A stretch of 64,000 nt of DNA from Angiostrongylus vasorum (taxonomy: Eukaryota > Nematoda > Chromadorea > Rhabditida > Metastrongylidae), in contig JADANN010000468.1 in assembly GCA_018806985.1 (NCBI GenBank), positions 1,054,001 to 1,118,000 on the forward strand, written 5' to 3'. A program made the translations under genes and the position numbers. Numbering within the stretch: the stretch's first letter is position 1; each line of letters begins with the position of its first letter. The notes beneath the pieces are model-generated. The model worked only from the letters and a program-made list of their open reading frames with translations, had not been told where the DNA came from and did not search any database. Shown one piece after another: positions 23,801 through 33,022 of the stretch.

Positions 23801-25689
23801 GTGGAGAGGTACTGTAACTCAACGCAGTATTAAATGAAGTGTAGCGAGCAGTTGTCCATTTCTTGAGTTCAATATTTTTCAGGATATTCACTTAAAGTAG
23901 TTTATCTCTTCAGTGAAACTCTAGAAGTATTTTTCGGAAAAGTGACACCTTTTCTTAAATAAGATATTCGGTGAAGCTTCGAAACACAGCCATTACTATT
24001 TATCTATCGGCTTAGTAATTTACTCACAAACTCAACGAAATACAGTATATCTAATTTGGATGCTGGCAGAACTCGTCATCTAATTTTTCCTGTTTTCGTT
24101 GATTCTAACCGGATTGGTCTTAGCAGAGTGGTGGAATACCACGTGTCTTAAAAAGAGTATACCAAACCTAACAGTAATACAGTAAGCTTCATAGTTTAGT
24201 TTTGTTGTTCTAATGGAACATTGTCACAGCACTCTCAGTTGTACCACCATATTTTCCAGAACGCCTATGAAAAACAAGCATTTTGCAAAGCAAAGAAACA
24301 AGCATCTAGAAGTTGCTGTGCAATTAATGCATCCATGCAAAAAGTCCCTGATTGAATAGGACGGTAATTCACGGCGGAAATAAGAGTAGTAAGAAGGCCA
24401 TCTGAGCCAAGAAATAGAAAGTTCTAGTAAAAACCATATTGTGATGAAGATATCATGCTCAGGAGAAGCTTAGACGGTACAATATCACTTTGCGTGCAGT
24501 CCTACAATTTTCTGAAATCGTTGTACATCCCCATTAGGGTTCGTCTACGACATTGGCTGCTGTCAACTCAAATTATCAGATTATCTGCTGTCTTCTCTCA
24601 TCAGTGTGATGTAGAACGTCGGCTAAGCATGGTCTTTTCTTGGAATTCAGGCAGAGCTTGCCTAGCTACTTCTCAGGTCGTCACCATAGACAATTGTCAG
24701 CCATTTTGGACCACAAGGAAATTTGCTGCCAAGCGTCTCGCATTCATGCAGGATGGCAGCGATTCCTGTGATTTAGCGACCAGATCAGTACGACGGAGGA
24801 CGACAAATTCGAATAAATTGGAGTGCAGTTAAAGAAAAGAATAAAAGGAGAATGGGAAGGGTTAAAGACCTGAGCCTCAATTCTTTCTAAGTCGAAGAAG
24901 ATTCCTACTGTAGAACTTCCATTCTAACTCAAGTTTAAGGTTTTATAAGAGGGTCTTATGTATGCTAGTAACAACGTTTTCTAAAGTAATGAAGAAATTT
25001 GTTTAAAAATCTTCTCGAGCAGCTTTCTGAGGCTATTATTCATCGTACACACTGCATGCAGAGCACTACTAAATGCTCAAGTGCATCCGGCAAATATATC
25101 CGCTAGGAAGTAGAAACGTGGAGGGAGTAGTGAAGTGCTAGTGATTCCGTCTAACACGCTCAAGTCCTGGTTCGAGCCCGCACTGGGCAGACCCACCTTC
25201 CCTTCGAGGGATTCCATACCAGATCAACACGAGCAGCATTCAACGGCATTAATAAAGAAGATGAGAAATTCTCAAGCGATATCCCAATCCACGCGCATAT
25301 ACGAAAACCTTCTTGAATGATGGATGCGAGGACTGGGATCGGTACAACTGTGATGAGAAAAAGAAATGAAGTAGAATATACTAGAAAAAGAGTTACCTTA
25401 TTTATGGACAGGCCAACCAAGTCTCGTAGCAGCAGCTACGTAAGCAGCTTTTAGTCTCCTTCTTACATGACATGTCACATACGTTTATTTATTTTTACAA
25501 ATTCTCAACGTCTAAAAACATGCCTCTTAGAGATATCAAGCTTCTTAGTCGAACGGCTATACACTGCCTGCCTCCCACCCCGGATGATGCAGAAGAGCTT
25601 AGAAGTGGCGGATCCGTGCTCACCTGAGACTCGACTGGATTCTGAGAATCGGCTTCCTGTCTCCTATTCGCTCGATTTGAGTTTGGCAT
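14868..25689 (-). CDS. TMEM200-like: TMEM200-like two-TM membrane protein
   Basis: Minus-strand exons: 25689-25624 (ATG, MPNSNRANRRQEADSQNPVE; CAG|GTGAGC), 19949-19848, 18388-18314, 16669-16580, 15719-15577 and 14967-14868. Exon 2 encodes TM1 (RAVIFGCVVIVIGLAMTVLG, then YFDKQFSE). Exon 3 gives RMEVVDGSIIVYHDRVVQYQ. Exon 4 gives YLGPILMGIGTFILIIACVV followed by TLESRDKHTQ, which corresponds to the second TM and HENRDK region of vertebrate TMEM200. Exon 5 is an acidic cytoplasmic tail (YADSPDEESDRSFYVENK). Exon 6 is Pro/Thr-rich (PRSAGTTPPLSAH). The total is 192 codons to the last donor, and the final exon is not fixed. The first exon is joined over 5.7 kb only by phase. The exon 5/6 intron has a GC donor. 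Function of the family is poorly known. Introns hold many repeats. Confidence 0.72.
15578..16579 (-). other. TMEM200-like intron 4 and exon 5 region
   Basis: Outside exon 5 (15719-15577) this is intronic. A 61-codon open frame at 16543-16358 (TENHVDPNTIPYPRELGSCK) has plausible composition, but its phases do not fit between exons 4 and 5. A SINE-B scrap lies at 16165-16270. Confidence 0.4.
16165..16270 (+). mobile_element. SINE-B 5' fragment
   Basis: TACCGCCTAATCCTGGCCAG, then GTTCCTGGGTTTAGAACTGC and CAAGGTTTCCCACGC, follow the SINE-B 5' consensus (CCGCCTCATCGTGGCTGGG). It is truncated and old. Confidence 0.55.
16723..17469 (-). CDS. Unassigned minus-strand coding-like segments
   Basis: Three open segments lie inside TMEM200-like intron 3 on the same strand. 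17469-17236 contains YRTLVYGEGNSSFMRACCYQ. 17156-16929 contains LLGKLLRRHPLVDDALHSIS and RKHRNKLLRTKIDGKKNE. 16932-16723 contains VTRRESVKKGLPPVYALTNL and a hydrophobic LVLFFTGIFLGYF run ending at a possible GTAATC donor. They cannot be TMEM200 exons, because exon 3 joins exon 4 directly across the conserved KSMQ-YLGP. They could be a nested gene or a decayed one. I do not recognise the family, and the frame changes at 16930. Confidence 0.3.
17470..18313 (-). other. Remainder of TMEM200-like intron 3
   Basis: No repeat family is recognised. A minus frame around 18200-18030 (FWNQSLTGLLDDHSRQSFYK) is open, but it does not fit the exon phases. Confidence 0.35.
18490..18708 (+). mobile_element. 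SINE-A copy, 3' truncated
   Basis: The head is GGCCGCGTGTGGCGCAGTGG with GGAATCGATCCC. The element stops after CCTCCGACGATTGATGC, before the usual tail. It lies in TMEM200-like intron 2. Confidence 0.85.
18980..19245. mobile_element. Family C composite
   Basis: A minus-oriented end (TGCTGCCTACTACAATTTTT...GATGCTGAGACATTTGCAAA) is joined to a plus-oriented tRNA-like part (GCATGGTGTGGTGGTGCAGT ... GCGTGTTCGTTCCCCACC). It is old and lies in TMEM200-like intron 2. Confidence 0.65.
19438..19640 (-). mobile_element. Family C copy
   Basis: TTTATTTACTGCCCTATTAC, then GGTGGGAAACGAACGCGCTC and CCACCACACCATGCGGATCC. This is the minus orientation of the family C tRNA-like segment. Confidence 0.7.
20630..20935 (+). 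repeat. Family E element
   Basis: Terminal module GAGGTTAATAGAAAGTCGGT then GTGGGAA near 20681. Core GGCTCTGAAGAAGGCGAAAC...GTGTCAGC at 20784-20819. A second terminal module GGAAAGTCGATCTTGGGAAT is near 20910. Core stem II positions are GGCG/CGTT, still pairable through G-T wobble. Confidence 0.65.
21063..21097 (-). repeat. Family E core, decayed
   Basis: On the minus strand: GGCTCTGATGAAAACGAAGA, then CGTCAAAACGTTGGC. CTGATGA is present, but GAAA has become CAAA. Confidence 0.4.
21455..21815 (+). mobile_element. SINE-B copy
   Basis: It starts CCGCCTCATCGTGGCTGGGA. It contains GGTCTCCCAAGCCGAGAACG and the CTTTGGCCACGCTGACCTCG block, and ends GGGGCCATCAAAGTAAGTAA. The AAGTAAGT ending is the RTE-A tail type rather than the AAGTGTC type. 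Confidence 0.8.
22085..22280 (-). mobile_element. SINE-D copy, head missing
   Basis: GATCCCAGAAATTCTTGCAT, then TCGTTTTCCTCGGATTCATC, match the bodies at 40446 and 50167. The tRNA-like head is not recognisable. Confidence 0.6.
22555..22750 (+). mobile_element. Diverged SINE-A fragment
   Basis: It includes CAGTCTTGTCTGGGAGGATG and GATGGCGCATCTCTCAGCAA, then TTGATCAACGCCGAGCTTTA. The tRNA-like head is lost. Confidence 0.65.
22900..24440. other. AT-rich DNA without recognised features
   Basis: No repeat family and no splice-bounded coding segment were recognised on either strand. It lies in the inferred first intron of the TMEM200-like gene. Confidence 0.35.
24455..24832 (+). CDS. Unassigned 125-codon open frame
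   Basis: The frame runs from ATG to TAA without interruption. It is one of the longest in the window outside LINE-derived sequence. It contains YIPIRVRLRHWLLSTQIIRL, CDVERRLSMVFSWNSG and WTTRKFAAKRLAFMQDG. There is no recognised domain. The FMQDG string recalls mariner-type transposases, but surrounding residues do not support that. It lies antisense inside the inferred TMEM200-like intron 1. Its length in AT-rich DNA argues against pure chance; the content neither confirms nor excludes a gene. Confidence 0.25.
   Translation: MLRRSLDGTISLCVQSYNFLKSLYIPIRVRLRHWLLSTQIIRLSAVFSHQCDVERRLSMVFSWNSGRACLATSQVVTIDNCQPFWTTRKFAAKRLAFMQDGSDSCDLATRSVRRRTTNSNKLECS
25115..25320 (+). mobile_element. SINE-D-like copy
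   Basis: The tRNA-like head GGGAGTAGTGAAGTGCTAGT is followed by CTGGTTCGAGCCCGCACTGG. The latter parallels the B box and downstream CGAACCCGCACTAGGCTTAC of the 11150 copy. Confidence 0.55.
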
Positions 25690-26189
25690 CTTGTACACGT
25701 CGCCGGTAATTGTAATAGCCGCCGAATAAATGAGAACAAGAACACTAGCTCATTTTTTGGAAGCATGTCCTAGTAAAGAAGGCTTATATCTAATCCTGGT
25801 TGTCCTGATAAGCTACCCATTAGTGTCGCTTTCCAGAAAAGAGCAAAAAACAAAGAGCTTTTTACGAAAAATGTGACATTCTTCGGAACGACCAAATAAA
25901 CTGAGCCCAGCGAGTTGTCCTGCTGTACGACCGAATGAGTGGGAATAACTAGGGATCACGAGAATTTCTCATAGGTTAACCAGATCGTAGATCTATTATG
26001 CCTACCCAAACCTTCGATTGTTTCAACAATGAGTGAATGAATGCTTAAAGTGTGAACACATTTCTTCCAAGTAGATTGAAGTAGTGTGAACACATTTCTT
26101 CCAAGTAAGTTGAAGTAATGACGTAAATAGAAGTAAATGAATGAGAAAATGATTAAATAACCATAGAGAAAATATTTTGAGATAACGGT
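25690..26189. other. Upstream of the TMEM200-like first exon
   Basis: Contains the 34-bp tandem duplication (26049-26118) and otherwise nothing recognised. It is the candidate promoter region of the minus-strand gene. Confidence 0.35.
26049..26118. repeat. Tandem duplication, 34-bp unit
   Basis: GTGTGAACACATTTCTTCCA plus AGTAGATTGAAGTA occurs twice in direct tandem, with minor differences (AGTAGATT against AGTAAGTT). Confidence 0.9.
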
Positions 26190-26474
26190 AAAAGGATAAA
26201 GCTCTCGGCGTTGATCAATCCCCTGAGGGATGGGCCATGCATTCGACTTAATCAACTATCGTTGGAGGTGAATGAATGCATATATGGCCTTTACAATGAC
26301 TCGCGGTGGCTTACCGATGTATCGAGCCATTGTTGCTATCCTCCCAGACAAGTCTGGTACCAACTTGCCGACCCCAGAGCGATGGAAGGCTTGGTGGGCC
26401 ATGGGCGCGGATAAATAGATCCATTGACCAGTGTCACAGTGGCGCCTCCAACCACAGCGCCACACGCGCCCTTG
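26188..26474 (-). mobile_element. SINE-A copy
   Basis: AAAAGGATAAAGCTCTCGGC at the left and CCACAGCGCCACACGCGCCC at the right; full length, minus orientation. Confidence 0.9.
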
Positions 26475-26989
26475 GATATAATGAGATGGGATATTTCCAC
26501 GGAATGCAATTAACTAAGATAGTGGTGACCGAATTAAATCAATAGTTCGACAAAGCACAGTTTTCGAGGCCGAACTTTTTTCAAAAGGAACATTATTACT
26601 TAAGAATTAGCCGAAACAACCTATAGAAATAGCACACCTCAGCAGAAATCTGGAAAACAAATAAGCTCGTCATAAGCCTAAAATGAGCTTCTGTTAGAAA
26701 TATCACATGATGTTGAGTGGTTGGGAACATTTTCAAATTACTTGCAGTAGTTGGAATGAAATGAAACGGGATTACTGTACATGTAAACTTTACAAAATTG
26801 TTTCAGAAGTAATTCATGATATTTTCTCCCCATCAATCAATGGCTCTCGAGGAGAGAAAAAATCGTCAGAAAGTTGTAGAATCGGAAAGTTGAGGAATAA
26901 AAGTGGAACAGTGAGTGAAAATAGCATCTGGCACAAAAAATTTCTTAACTCATCAAGGGAGTGGAAAAAAAACTTTCTGTTAATTCCCA

Positions 26990-27640
26990 TGACCGACTTT
27001 CTATTAACCTCGGCATTGATCAAATACTTGTAGTACTTGCGGAGACGAATACATTGGCGAAACGGGGAAGACCTTTAAGTATCCGCATAAAAAGAACACC
27101 TAGATGGCAAACGAAAAGCAAAACAAGGCACGCCACTAGGGACGCATAGGATACAAAAGCATAGCGGAGACGATTTTGACATGAAAGTCGCTATCCTCGC
27201 ACAGGGAGCCTGAGCACCAGCGCGCAAACTTCTAGAGGTTTTTTGGATAAGCACCAGGAACCCTAGAATGAACAGCAGGGAGGAATGCCCAGAGATCACA
27301 CGTGATTTGGCCCCGCACCTTCGCATCGACTTTTGATGTGAGGTGGTCTGATGTGGACATTTAACGACCATATGCGACTCTGATCAGCTGTTTTTCCTCA
27401 CTGGGAGGCACATAATAAACGGTGGGTTTTTTCGAGAAGCTATTGATCGTGTGGTTGCGATATAGATTTTCATCCTTCTGTAGGTGTTATCGGAGCGTTT
27501 GACTTAGTAGATTGCCTATTGATATACCCTTCCAGGCTCTGAAGAAGGCCAAATCCGCCGAAACGTCAGCTTCAACGGAACAAAGAATAAGGTAGCACCT
27601 CCTGTTTGCTCAACAGGAATATCGAGAGCTTCCTACTAAT
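26990..27640. repeat. Family E long foldback element
   Basis: The left terminal module is CGACTTTCTATTAACCTCGG (about 27000). The loop 27085-27400 is related, in inverted orientation, to the loop of the 55.1-kb element (AACACCTAGATGGCAAACGA). The right arm 27435-27640 carries the core at 27535-27570. Confidence 0.7.
27535..27570 (+). repeat. Family E hammerhead-like core
   Basis: GGCT, then CTGAAGA, then GGC-CAAATCC-GCC hairpin, then GAAACGTC and AGC. GCT/AGC can close an outer stem. This is one of the two best-preserved cores. Confidence 0.55.
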
Positions 27641-28204
27641 TTTCTCATTTTTTTCCTTTAAATTTTCCGTCTCTTCTAGTGGAAATCCCGAGCGCGTTTT
27701 GCGTCAATCGAAATTTCCGGCTTTTTGCAAGAATGGAAGATGGAATTTTCTACCTTCTACAAAAAAATGAATAACTAAGTTTTCCAGCCTACACTAATTG
27801 AAGGCTATCGTTTTTGTGCTAAAATGAAGGGGAGAGAAACACAGCATTTCCACTTCATTTAAACATTTTCTCAATGAAGAACAAGTGTTATTGATTGGAA
27901 TCTATCGAGAATTCAATGAGTTTCAGTGGTCTATCGATCGGCAGTCGTATTTTCTAGTTCTTCAAAAAGAAGAAAATAAACTGTTAGTGTGACGAAATCC
28001 TTTCTCTTATATCGATTTTCTAGTATAGTAACCGTCTATAATGGTCTATAATGCTTCGTTAGAAATCGATAAAATTGATTTTTACAGGACAACATCAGAC
28101 TTTTGTGGATTCCGTGCCATTCATAACCCAATGAATCACGTTCGACTTTAAAAACAGAGAAACAGAACAAAAATTTTCCAGTGTATTGCAGAAACAGTGT
28201 AAAA
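27641..28204. other. No gene recognised
   Basis: AT-rich sequence between a foldback and a SINE. No coding-like segment found. Confidence 0.35.
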
Positions 28205-28476
28205 TAAAAGGGTAAAGTTTTGGGCGTTGATCAATCCCCTGAGGGATGAGTCATGCATTCGACTTCATTAAGCATCGTTTGGAGGTGATTGAATGCATAT
28301 CTGGCCTTTACAATGACTCGCGATGGCCTGCCGATGTATCGAGCCAGTGCTGCTATCCTCGGAGATAACTTGGTTCCAACTTGCCGACCAGAGCGATGGA
28401 AGGCTTGGTGGGCTATGGGCGCGGGAGATCGATCCCAAGTGTGTGTTGTAGGGCGCCTCTGACCACTGCGCCACAA
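28205..28476 (-). mobile_element. SINE-A copy
   Basis: AAAAGGGTAAAGTTTTGGGC tail end and CCACTGCGCCACAAGTACGC head end, minus orientation, with GGGAGATCGATCCC as B box. Full length. Confidence 0.9.
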
Positions 28477-29620
28477 GTACGCTTGTGATATGATGTAAAA
28501 TCGGGTAAAGTATCGAATAAGGACTGTTTATATCAAAAAGACTACCATTTTCTCGTTAGTATAGTTAGTCATTGGTTTTTGTTCACGACATCAGCTCCTA
28601 GAGTTAACCTTTTTGTAATATTAGCCTTATTATTCGTTGATACTTGCCCTCATAATAACTATGTTTATTTCTGGTTCTCTCCGACTTTTATTTGACTTTT
28701 CACACTGTCTTCTTTCTCTTCAAAGTTTATTTGAAAGATGAGAAAAAAGGTTACGGTAAGATAGTTTGACTAAAAAATAGTTAGTGGACCGCTTCCAGCG
28801 GGTTTATCCATCATCGCAACTTCTAAAGAATTATTGGCTCACAGCTTGTGTCATAAAGGAATTTCAAGCTTAAAACTAAAAAACTCAGTCTAGACGAGTC
28901 TCATTACTTCAAAGCAAATGGTTTAGTTTCATAAAGTCTACAGCAGATAATCATCAGATTTCATTCTATTCATTCAGTCAATAGTAATTGAAACCTCCAA
29001 ACTTCTAAAAGAGCTCCACTCTTCTACACCTAATCGTACGGAAAGTGTGATTTAAAACGAAGTTAATCCTATGTCATCATCATTAACGCCTCTCAATCAC
29101 CTGGGCAACATCACATCTTGTAGCAAGCTCTCATAGTAACCATAAGTAGCTGGGATAATTGGAAAATATAGGGGATCTCAAGTCAATGTGATATATGAAG
29201 CTCTCCATCGTTGGTGCTATATCAAGAATGAAGTGAGAGGAGTCTTCAGAGGCATGAATAAAATATCATAATCCAGATCAAACAAAGTTTATGGCCAATT
29301 TTTATGACTGTTGGGTGAGCTTAACGTGAAATGTTGAGCCCAAAATGAATGAAATAAATGAAATTGATGAATAAATAGCAAAATTATCTCAAATCATACC
29401 CGTCGATTAGCTGCATAATATGAAGAACGAAAAATAGATAGAGCATGAAGCGATGGTTTTCCCATTTGAATGACTAGACGGACCGACGTTGGATGAGAAG
29501 CCACGCCTTCCTGAGCGGGTCTGAGGACTCAGTGAGATGGGAAAGAAAGTCTGAAGAACTTCACAAGAAAAGCGCCATCAACAGAATAGAGGAGAACTAC
29601 GCGACGACCAAGTGAAAAAC
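28477..29620. other. Intergenic, one weak coding-like stretch
   Basis: On the minus strand around 29190-29110, PLYFPIIPATYGYYESLLQD ends at a possible GTGATT donor. No partner exon was found. The rest is AT-rich with no recognised repeat. Confidence 0.25.
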
Positions 29621-29624
29621 GGTC

Positions 29625-30015
29625 CATACAATGATGCTGAGATATTTGCAAAAGGTGTCTGCGGTGGGGAACGAACGCGCTATTACGCTTTCCGGAGGCT
29701 AACGTGTTCACCACCACAATATGCGGGTCCTTCGTTTCGCCTGTCTCTCAGCTAATTTTCTATCTACCAGTGCCATCAGCAATCACCCATCAGCGGGATT
29801 GATCTGGGTAGCCCAAATCGGTAATTAACCAAGTTAAGCTGAGGCTGAAGTCAAAATCACAATGTTGTTTTTTGCTTACTGCCTATTACAATTTTTCACA
29901 GGGTGGTCGGAGAGGGTATTATGTGTGATAGTACTATGCTCTATCACACATAGCACTCTGATGTGAAAAACTGTAATAGGCGGTAAATAAAAGGTTAACA
30001 TAGTGATTTAAACAT
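29625..30015. mobile_element. Family C composite with palindromic junction
   Basis: A minus-oriented tRNA-like part (GGTGGGGAACGAACGCGCTA) and body run into TTACTGCCTATTACAATTTT. After a short centre (GATAGTACTATGCTCTATC) the same end follows in the opposite orientation (AACTGTAATAGGCGGTAAAT). Confidence 0.75.
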
Positions 30016-30425
30016 ACGATAGTCTTTTATGCTACGCCCACTGGGAACCACCGCACGAATTTCACGTGGCACCGCAGAACTGGACGAGTTTAACAGAACT
30101 GCGCAAAAATTGGACTGGCTGATTTTTTCAAATTTCAGTTCTAGGATCATTGGTCAGTCGTTATAGTAAGGTTTTTAACTGCCGTGCCGAATCTTTAATT
30201 TAACAGCTAGTCATTACAAGCATTTAAATAGATATGGCGGACTGCTTTTCTTAACTTACAAAATCTAAACGCACCATAAATTCCCGCCAGCATGAAGAAA
30301 GGCTTTTTTCTTTCTTATCCTTGTTTGTTTTTCCTTCTCTGGAAACATGACACAAACTATCGTTGAATTCATCACAATTATACTTTCCGTTGCTACAAAC
30401 GTGTTCTGTTAATGTATCAATATTT
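30016..30425. other. No gene recognised
   Basis: Nothing beyond short T-rich open frames. Confidence 0.3.
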
Positions 30426-30427
30426 AG

Positions 30428-30714
30428 GAAGCGTTTAGCGCTATGGTTAAAAGTGCCCTGCGATACACATTTGGACTTAGGGTCCGATCCCGCAACCCGA
30501 GATTACCAAGCCTTCCAACCCTCCGTTGATGGCGAACTGGTACCAGACTTGTCTGGAAGGATAACAGCACTGGCTCGATACATCGGCAGGCCACCGCGGG
30601 TCATTGTAAAGGCCAGGTATGCATTCAATCACCTCTAACGATGCTTGATGAAGTCGAATGCATAGCGCATCCCTCGGGGATTGATTAACGCCCAGAGATC
30701 TTTCTTTCTTTCGC
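30428..30714 (+). mobile_element. SINE-A copy
   Basis: A degraded head (GTTTAGCGCTATGGTTAAAA) and B box (GGGTCCGATCCC), then a full body and a GAGATCTTTCTTTCTTTCGC tail. Confidence 0.85.
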
Positions 30715-31005
30715 ATCTACTTCCAAACTAACACTATCTCACCATTAATTCCATTGTAGAAATACTTTCTTAAAGATATTTTCAATAATTTTAGACAGAG
30801 AAGAACAATAAACGTGTTTCTATGCGGTCACTGAGAAAACGGAAAAGAAGATAGTTATTGATTTCATGCGATGTCAAGCAGTTCGACGACTCGTCCGTCC
30901 GACAAACTGGACGTCTTTTATTTGCGGTTTCACCTTTATCGATATTTTTTGTTTTTTTCTTTATCTATCGTTCACCGGTTGTCTGGCATCCGTTAATTCT
31001 CACTT

Positions 31006-31155
31006 CAAGCTGGCTCGATACATCGGTAGGCCACCGCGAGTCATTGTAAAGGTCAGATATGCATTCATTCACCTCCAACGATGCTTAATGAAGTCGAATG
31101 CATGGCGCATCCCTCTGGGATTGATCAACGCCGATAGCTTTATCCTTTTATTCCT
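31006..31155 (+). mobile_element. SINE-A copy, 5' truncated
   Basis: It starts GCTGGCTCGATACATCGGTA and ends GATAGCTTTATCCTTTTATT. 5' truncation is expected of LINE-mobilised SINEs. Confidence 0.85.
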
Positions 31156-31394
31156 AACTTTTTCTGGAAATTCCCTTTCTCCACCCAACTTTCTGCAGAA
31201 AAGCTAATGATGTGGTAAAAGGAACCCAGCTTTTGTTTTTAAATCAAAAAAGAAGTTTCTATTCGAAAAGACCTAAAGAACCAATGAAAAAGTAGTGTTT
31301 AAAACGATTCGGTTGTGGTGAAATAATTGGAAAGAAAAAAGTTACCTTAAATTCTTAACCTAAGCTGACCTATAGACAGTGCAGTCATGAGGTT

Positions 31395-31680
31395 TTAACT
31401 TTTGTTTACTGCCTAGTCTTTTTTATGGCAGAGTGATTTTGACTACATTCTCAGCTTAGCTGGGTTTTAATGCCGATTTTTGCCCCCTCAGATCAGTCCT
31501 CTTGATGGATGATTGGTGATGTAACCGTCATGGTGAAAACCTGGCTGAGAGAAAACCAAAGCAAAGCTATAAGTGGTGCAGTGTGTAAAACGTGAGCTTC
31601 CGAAAGAGTAATCACAGGTTCGAAGTCCAATTGATATCCTGAGTTTTGCTCATATTTGAGCATCCTGTTTATTGTACGTC
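31395..31680 (+). mobile_element. Family C variant
   Basis: GTTTACTGCCTAGTC at the left. CTCCTCAGATCAGTCC-type body, then AGTGGTGCAGTGTGTAAAAC with CACAGGTTCGAAGTCCAATT, a better B box than the main family. It ends near GTTTTGCTCATATTTGAGC. Confidence 0.55.
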
Positions 31681-31689
31681 ACCATAAGA

Positions 31690-32430
31690 TTCTTTTTAAA
31701 ATCATTCGCGATGCCATCGAAATAATGTAGGATAAAGAAATTCCGAAAAAAGACGATTCAGCGAGCTTTGCAAAATGAAGCGGGCCGAAAATTACGAATA
31801 CCTTTGCCTCCCACTTTTATAAACTTTGGTTGTATATAAATAATCGCGGATATTAGGAACAATTACTTCTTTATGTGTTGAAAAGAGACTTTAGCAGCTT
31901 TCACTGCTTCGAAAAGTCATCTACAGTTTATGTAAAGTAGATATCTGGTTGAACTGATGGGATCATGCGGACGCGCAACTGTAAGTATGCATATCGATTC
32001 TTTGTGGTTTGAAATGAAGTCAACAGCTAGTACATTCAAGCTGGAGCGACAACATTAGTGAATTATGGATGCAAAGTCTTTAGAAAAAACACCAGGAAAA
32101 CTTAGTCTTCCCGATTTTCGATAGAAGAAGCCCTTTCTTTGTTTTCAGAATGTTGCAGTTCAGTTCGCGAACAGAATTTACAAGAAGAAATCAGTAGCCT
32201 ATTCTGAATATGACAAGGGATAGAAACGAGTAGGATGTTGCTTAAAACGAAATGAAGTTCTTGTAACAGAAAAAAGGATCGCTTGTTACCTCAAAGTCAT
32301 TGAAGAACACCAAGATTGAAAATGAACAACTGCTTGACCTGTGATCCCATTAATCACAGAGTAACACTAGCTTGACACCAACAATGAACACCTACTCCTC
32401 TCACTAACCAGAACTACTCGGTGGGCTGTG
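31690..32430. other. No gene recognised
   Basis: AT-rich; no repeat family or coding segment recognised. Confidence 0.3.
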
Positions 32431-32570
32431 ATTTCTCGAGAGATTCAGGGAATGTCGTGATTTTTGATGGTGCATCTTTTCCAATCGTTGACGAAAACAT
32501 AGCAACAGGAAGCTCATCAGACTCTGATATTGCATAGGTTTACTCTCATCTCAGCTTTTCGACCGAGAAG
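32431..32570. CDS. Coding-like island, strand unresolved
   Basis: Plus strand: NYSVGCDFSRDSGNVVIFDG, ending SSSDSDIA and a stop at 32538. Minus strand, two frames: SDELPVAMFSSTIGKDAPSK after an ATATCAG acceptor, and MSFLLLCFRQRLEKMHHQKS. All three are open for 36-48 codons with plausible composition. No family is recognised, and only one reading can be the real exon. Confidence 0.3.
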
Positions 32571-32639
32571 TCCAATACCCTTTCACCTTGGCAAAACCTG
32601 CTGTATGAATGATCCCCAGTTGCATCTCATAGTTTGACA

Positions 32640-33022
32640 ACCCCTCCCAACGGTTCACCGCCTCATCGTGGCTGGGAGGTGTTCCTGGGTGTCACACTGC
32701 GATGTTCAGGGGGGGGAAATTCGTCCATCAGGCAGGGTCTCCCAAGCAAAGAAGAAGTCCGGCGTTTCATCAGGAAGCCTAGCTAAGAGTAAACCAATAC
32801 CAGGGGTCCGTCACCGTCCTGGTATCAAAGACGCGTAGTGGCACATCTCCCTCTGATCCACAAGGACTCCGACTGCCCGTGGTGGTGAAGACCTGGGGCA
32901 GACTTTGGCTAGGCTGATCTCGGGATTCCAGGGAATCACCATGGTTTAGCCAGGAAATCTCCGATAAGTGGTGATTATGCTGGGGCCCGCACAACTAGTG
33001 AGGACGGGCCGTTTAAGTGTCA
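32640..33022 (+). mobile_element. SINE-B copy, full length
   Basis: It starts CGGTTCACCGCCTCATCGTG and contains GGTCTCCCAAGCAAAGAAGA and GACTGCCCGTGGTGGTGAAG. It ends in GGGCCCGCACAACTAGTGAG, then AAGTGTCAAGTGTCAAG, the tandem tail. Confidence 0.85.

Larger units (their letters stand above)
19950..25623 (-). other. TMEM200-like intron 1 (5.7 kb, inferred)
   Basis: The span between the first exon and the TM1 exon is inferred from phase 0 on both sides. It contains family E (20690-20935), SINE-B (21455-21815), SINE-D (22085, 25120), a SINE-A scrap (22560) and a 125-codon plus-strand frame (24455). The minus frame at 20361-20155 is open but unrecognised. Confidence 0.45.

Noticed and set aside
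24455..24832. Mariner-type transposase
   Set aside because: Only the string FMQDG is reminiscent. No catalytic DDD/E spacing, helix-turn-helix or terminal inverted repeats were seen.
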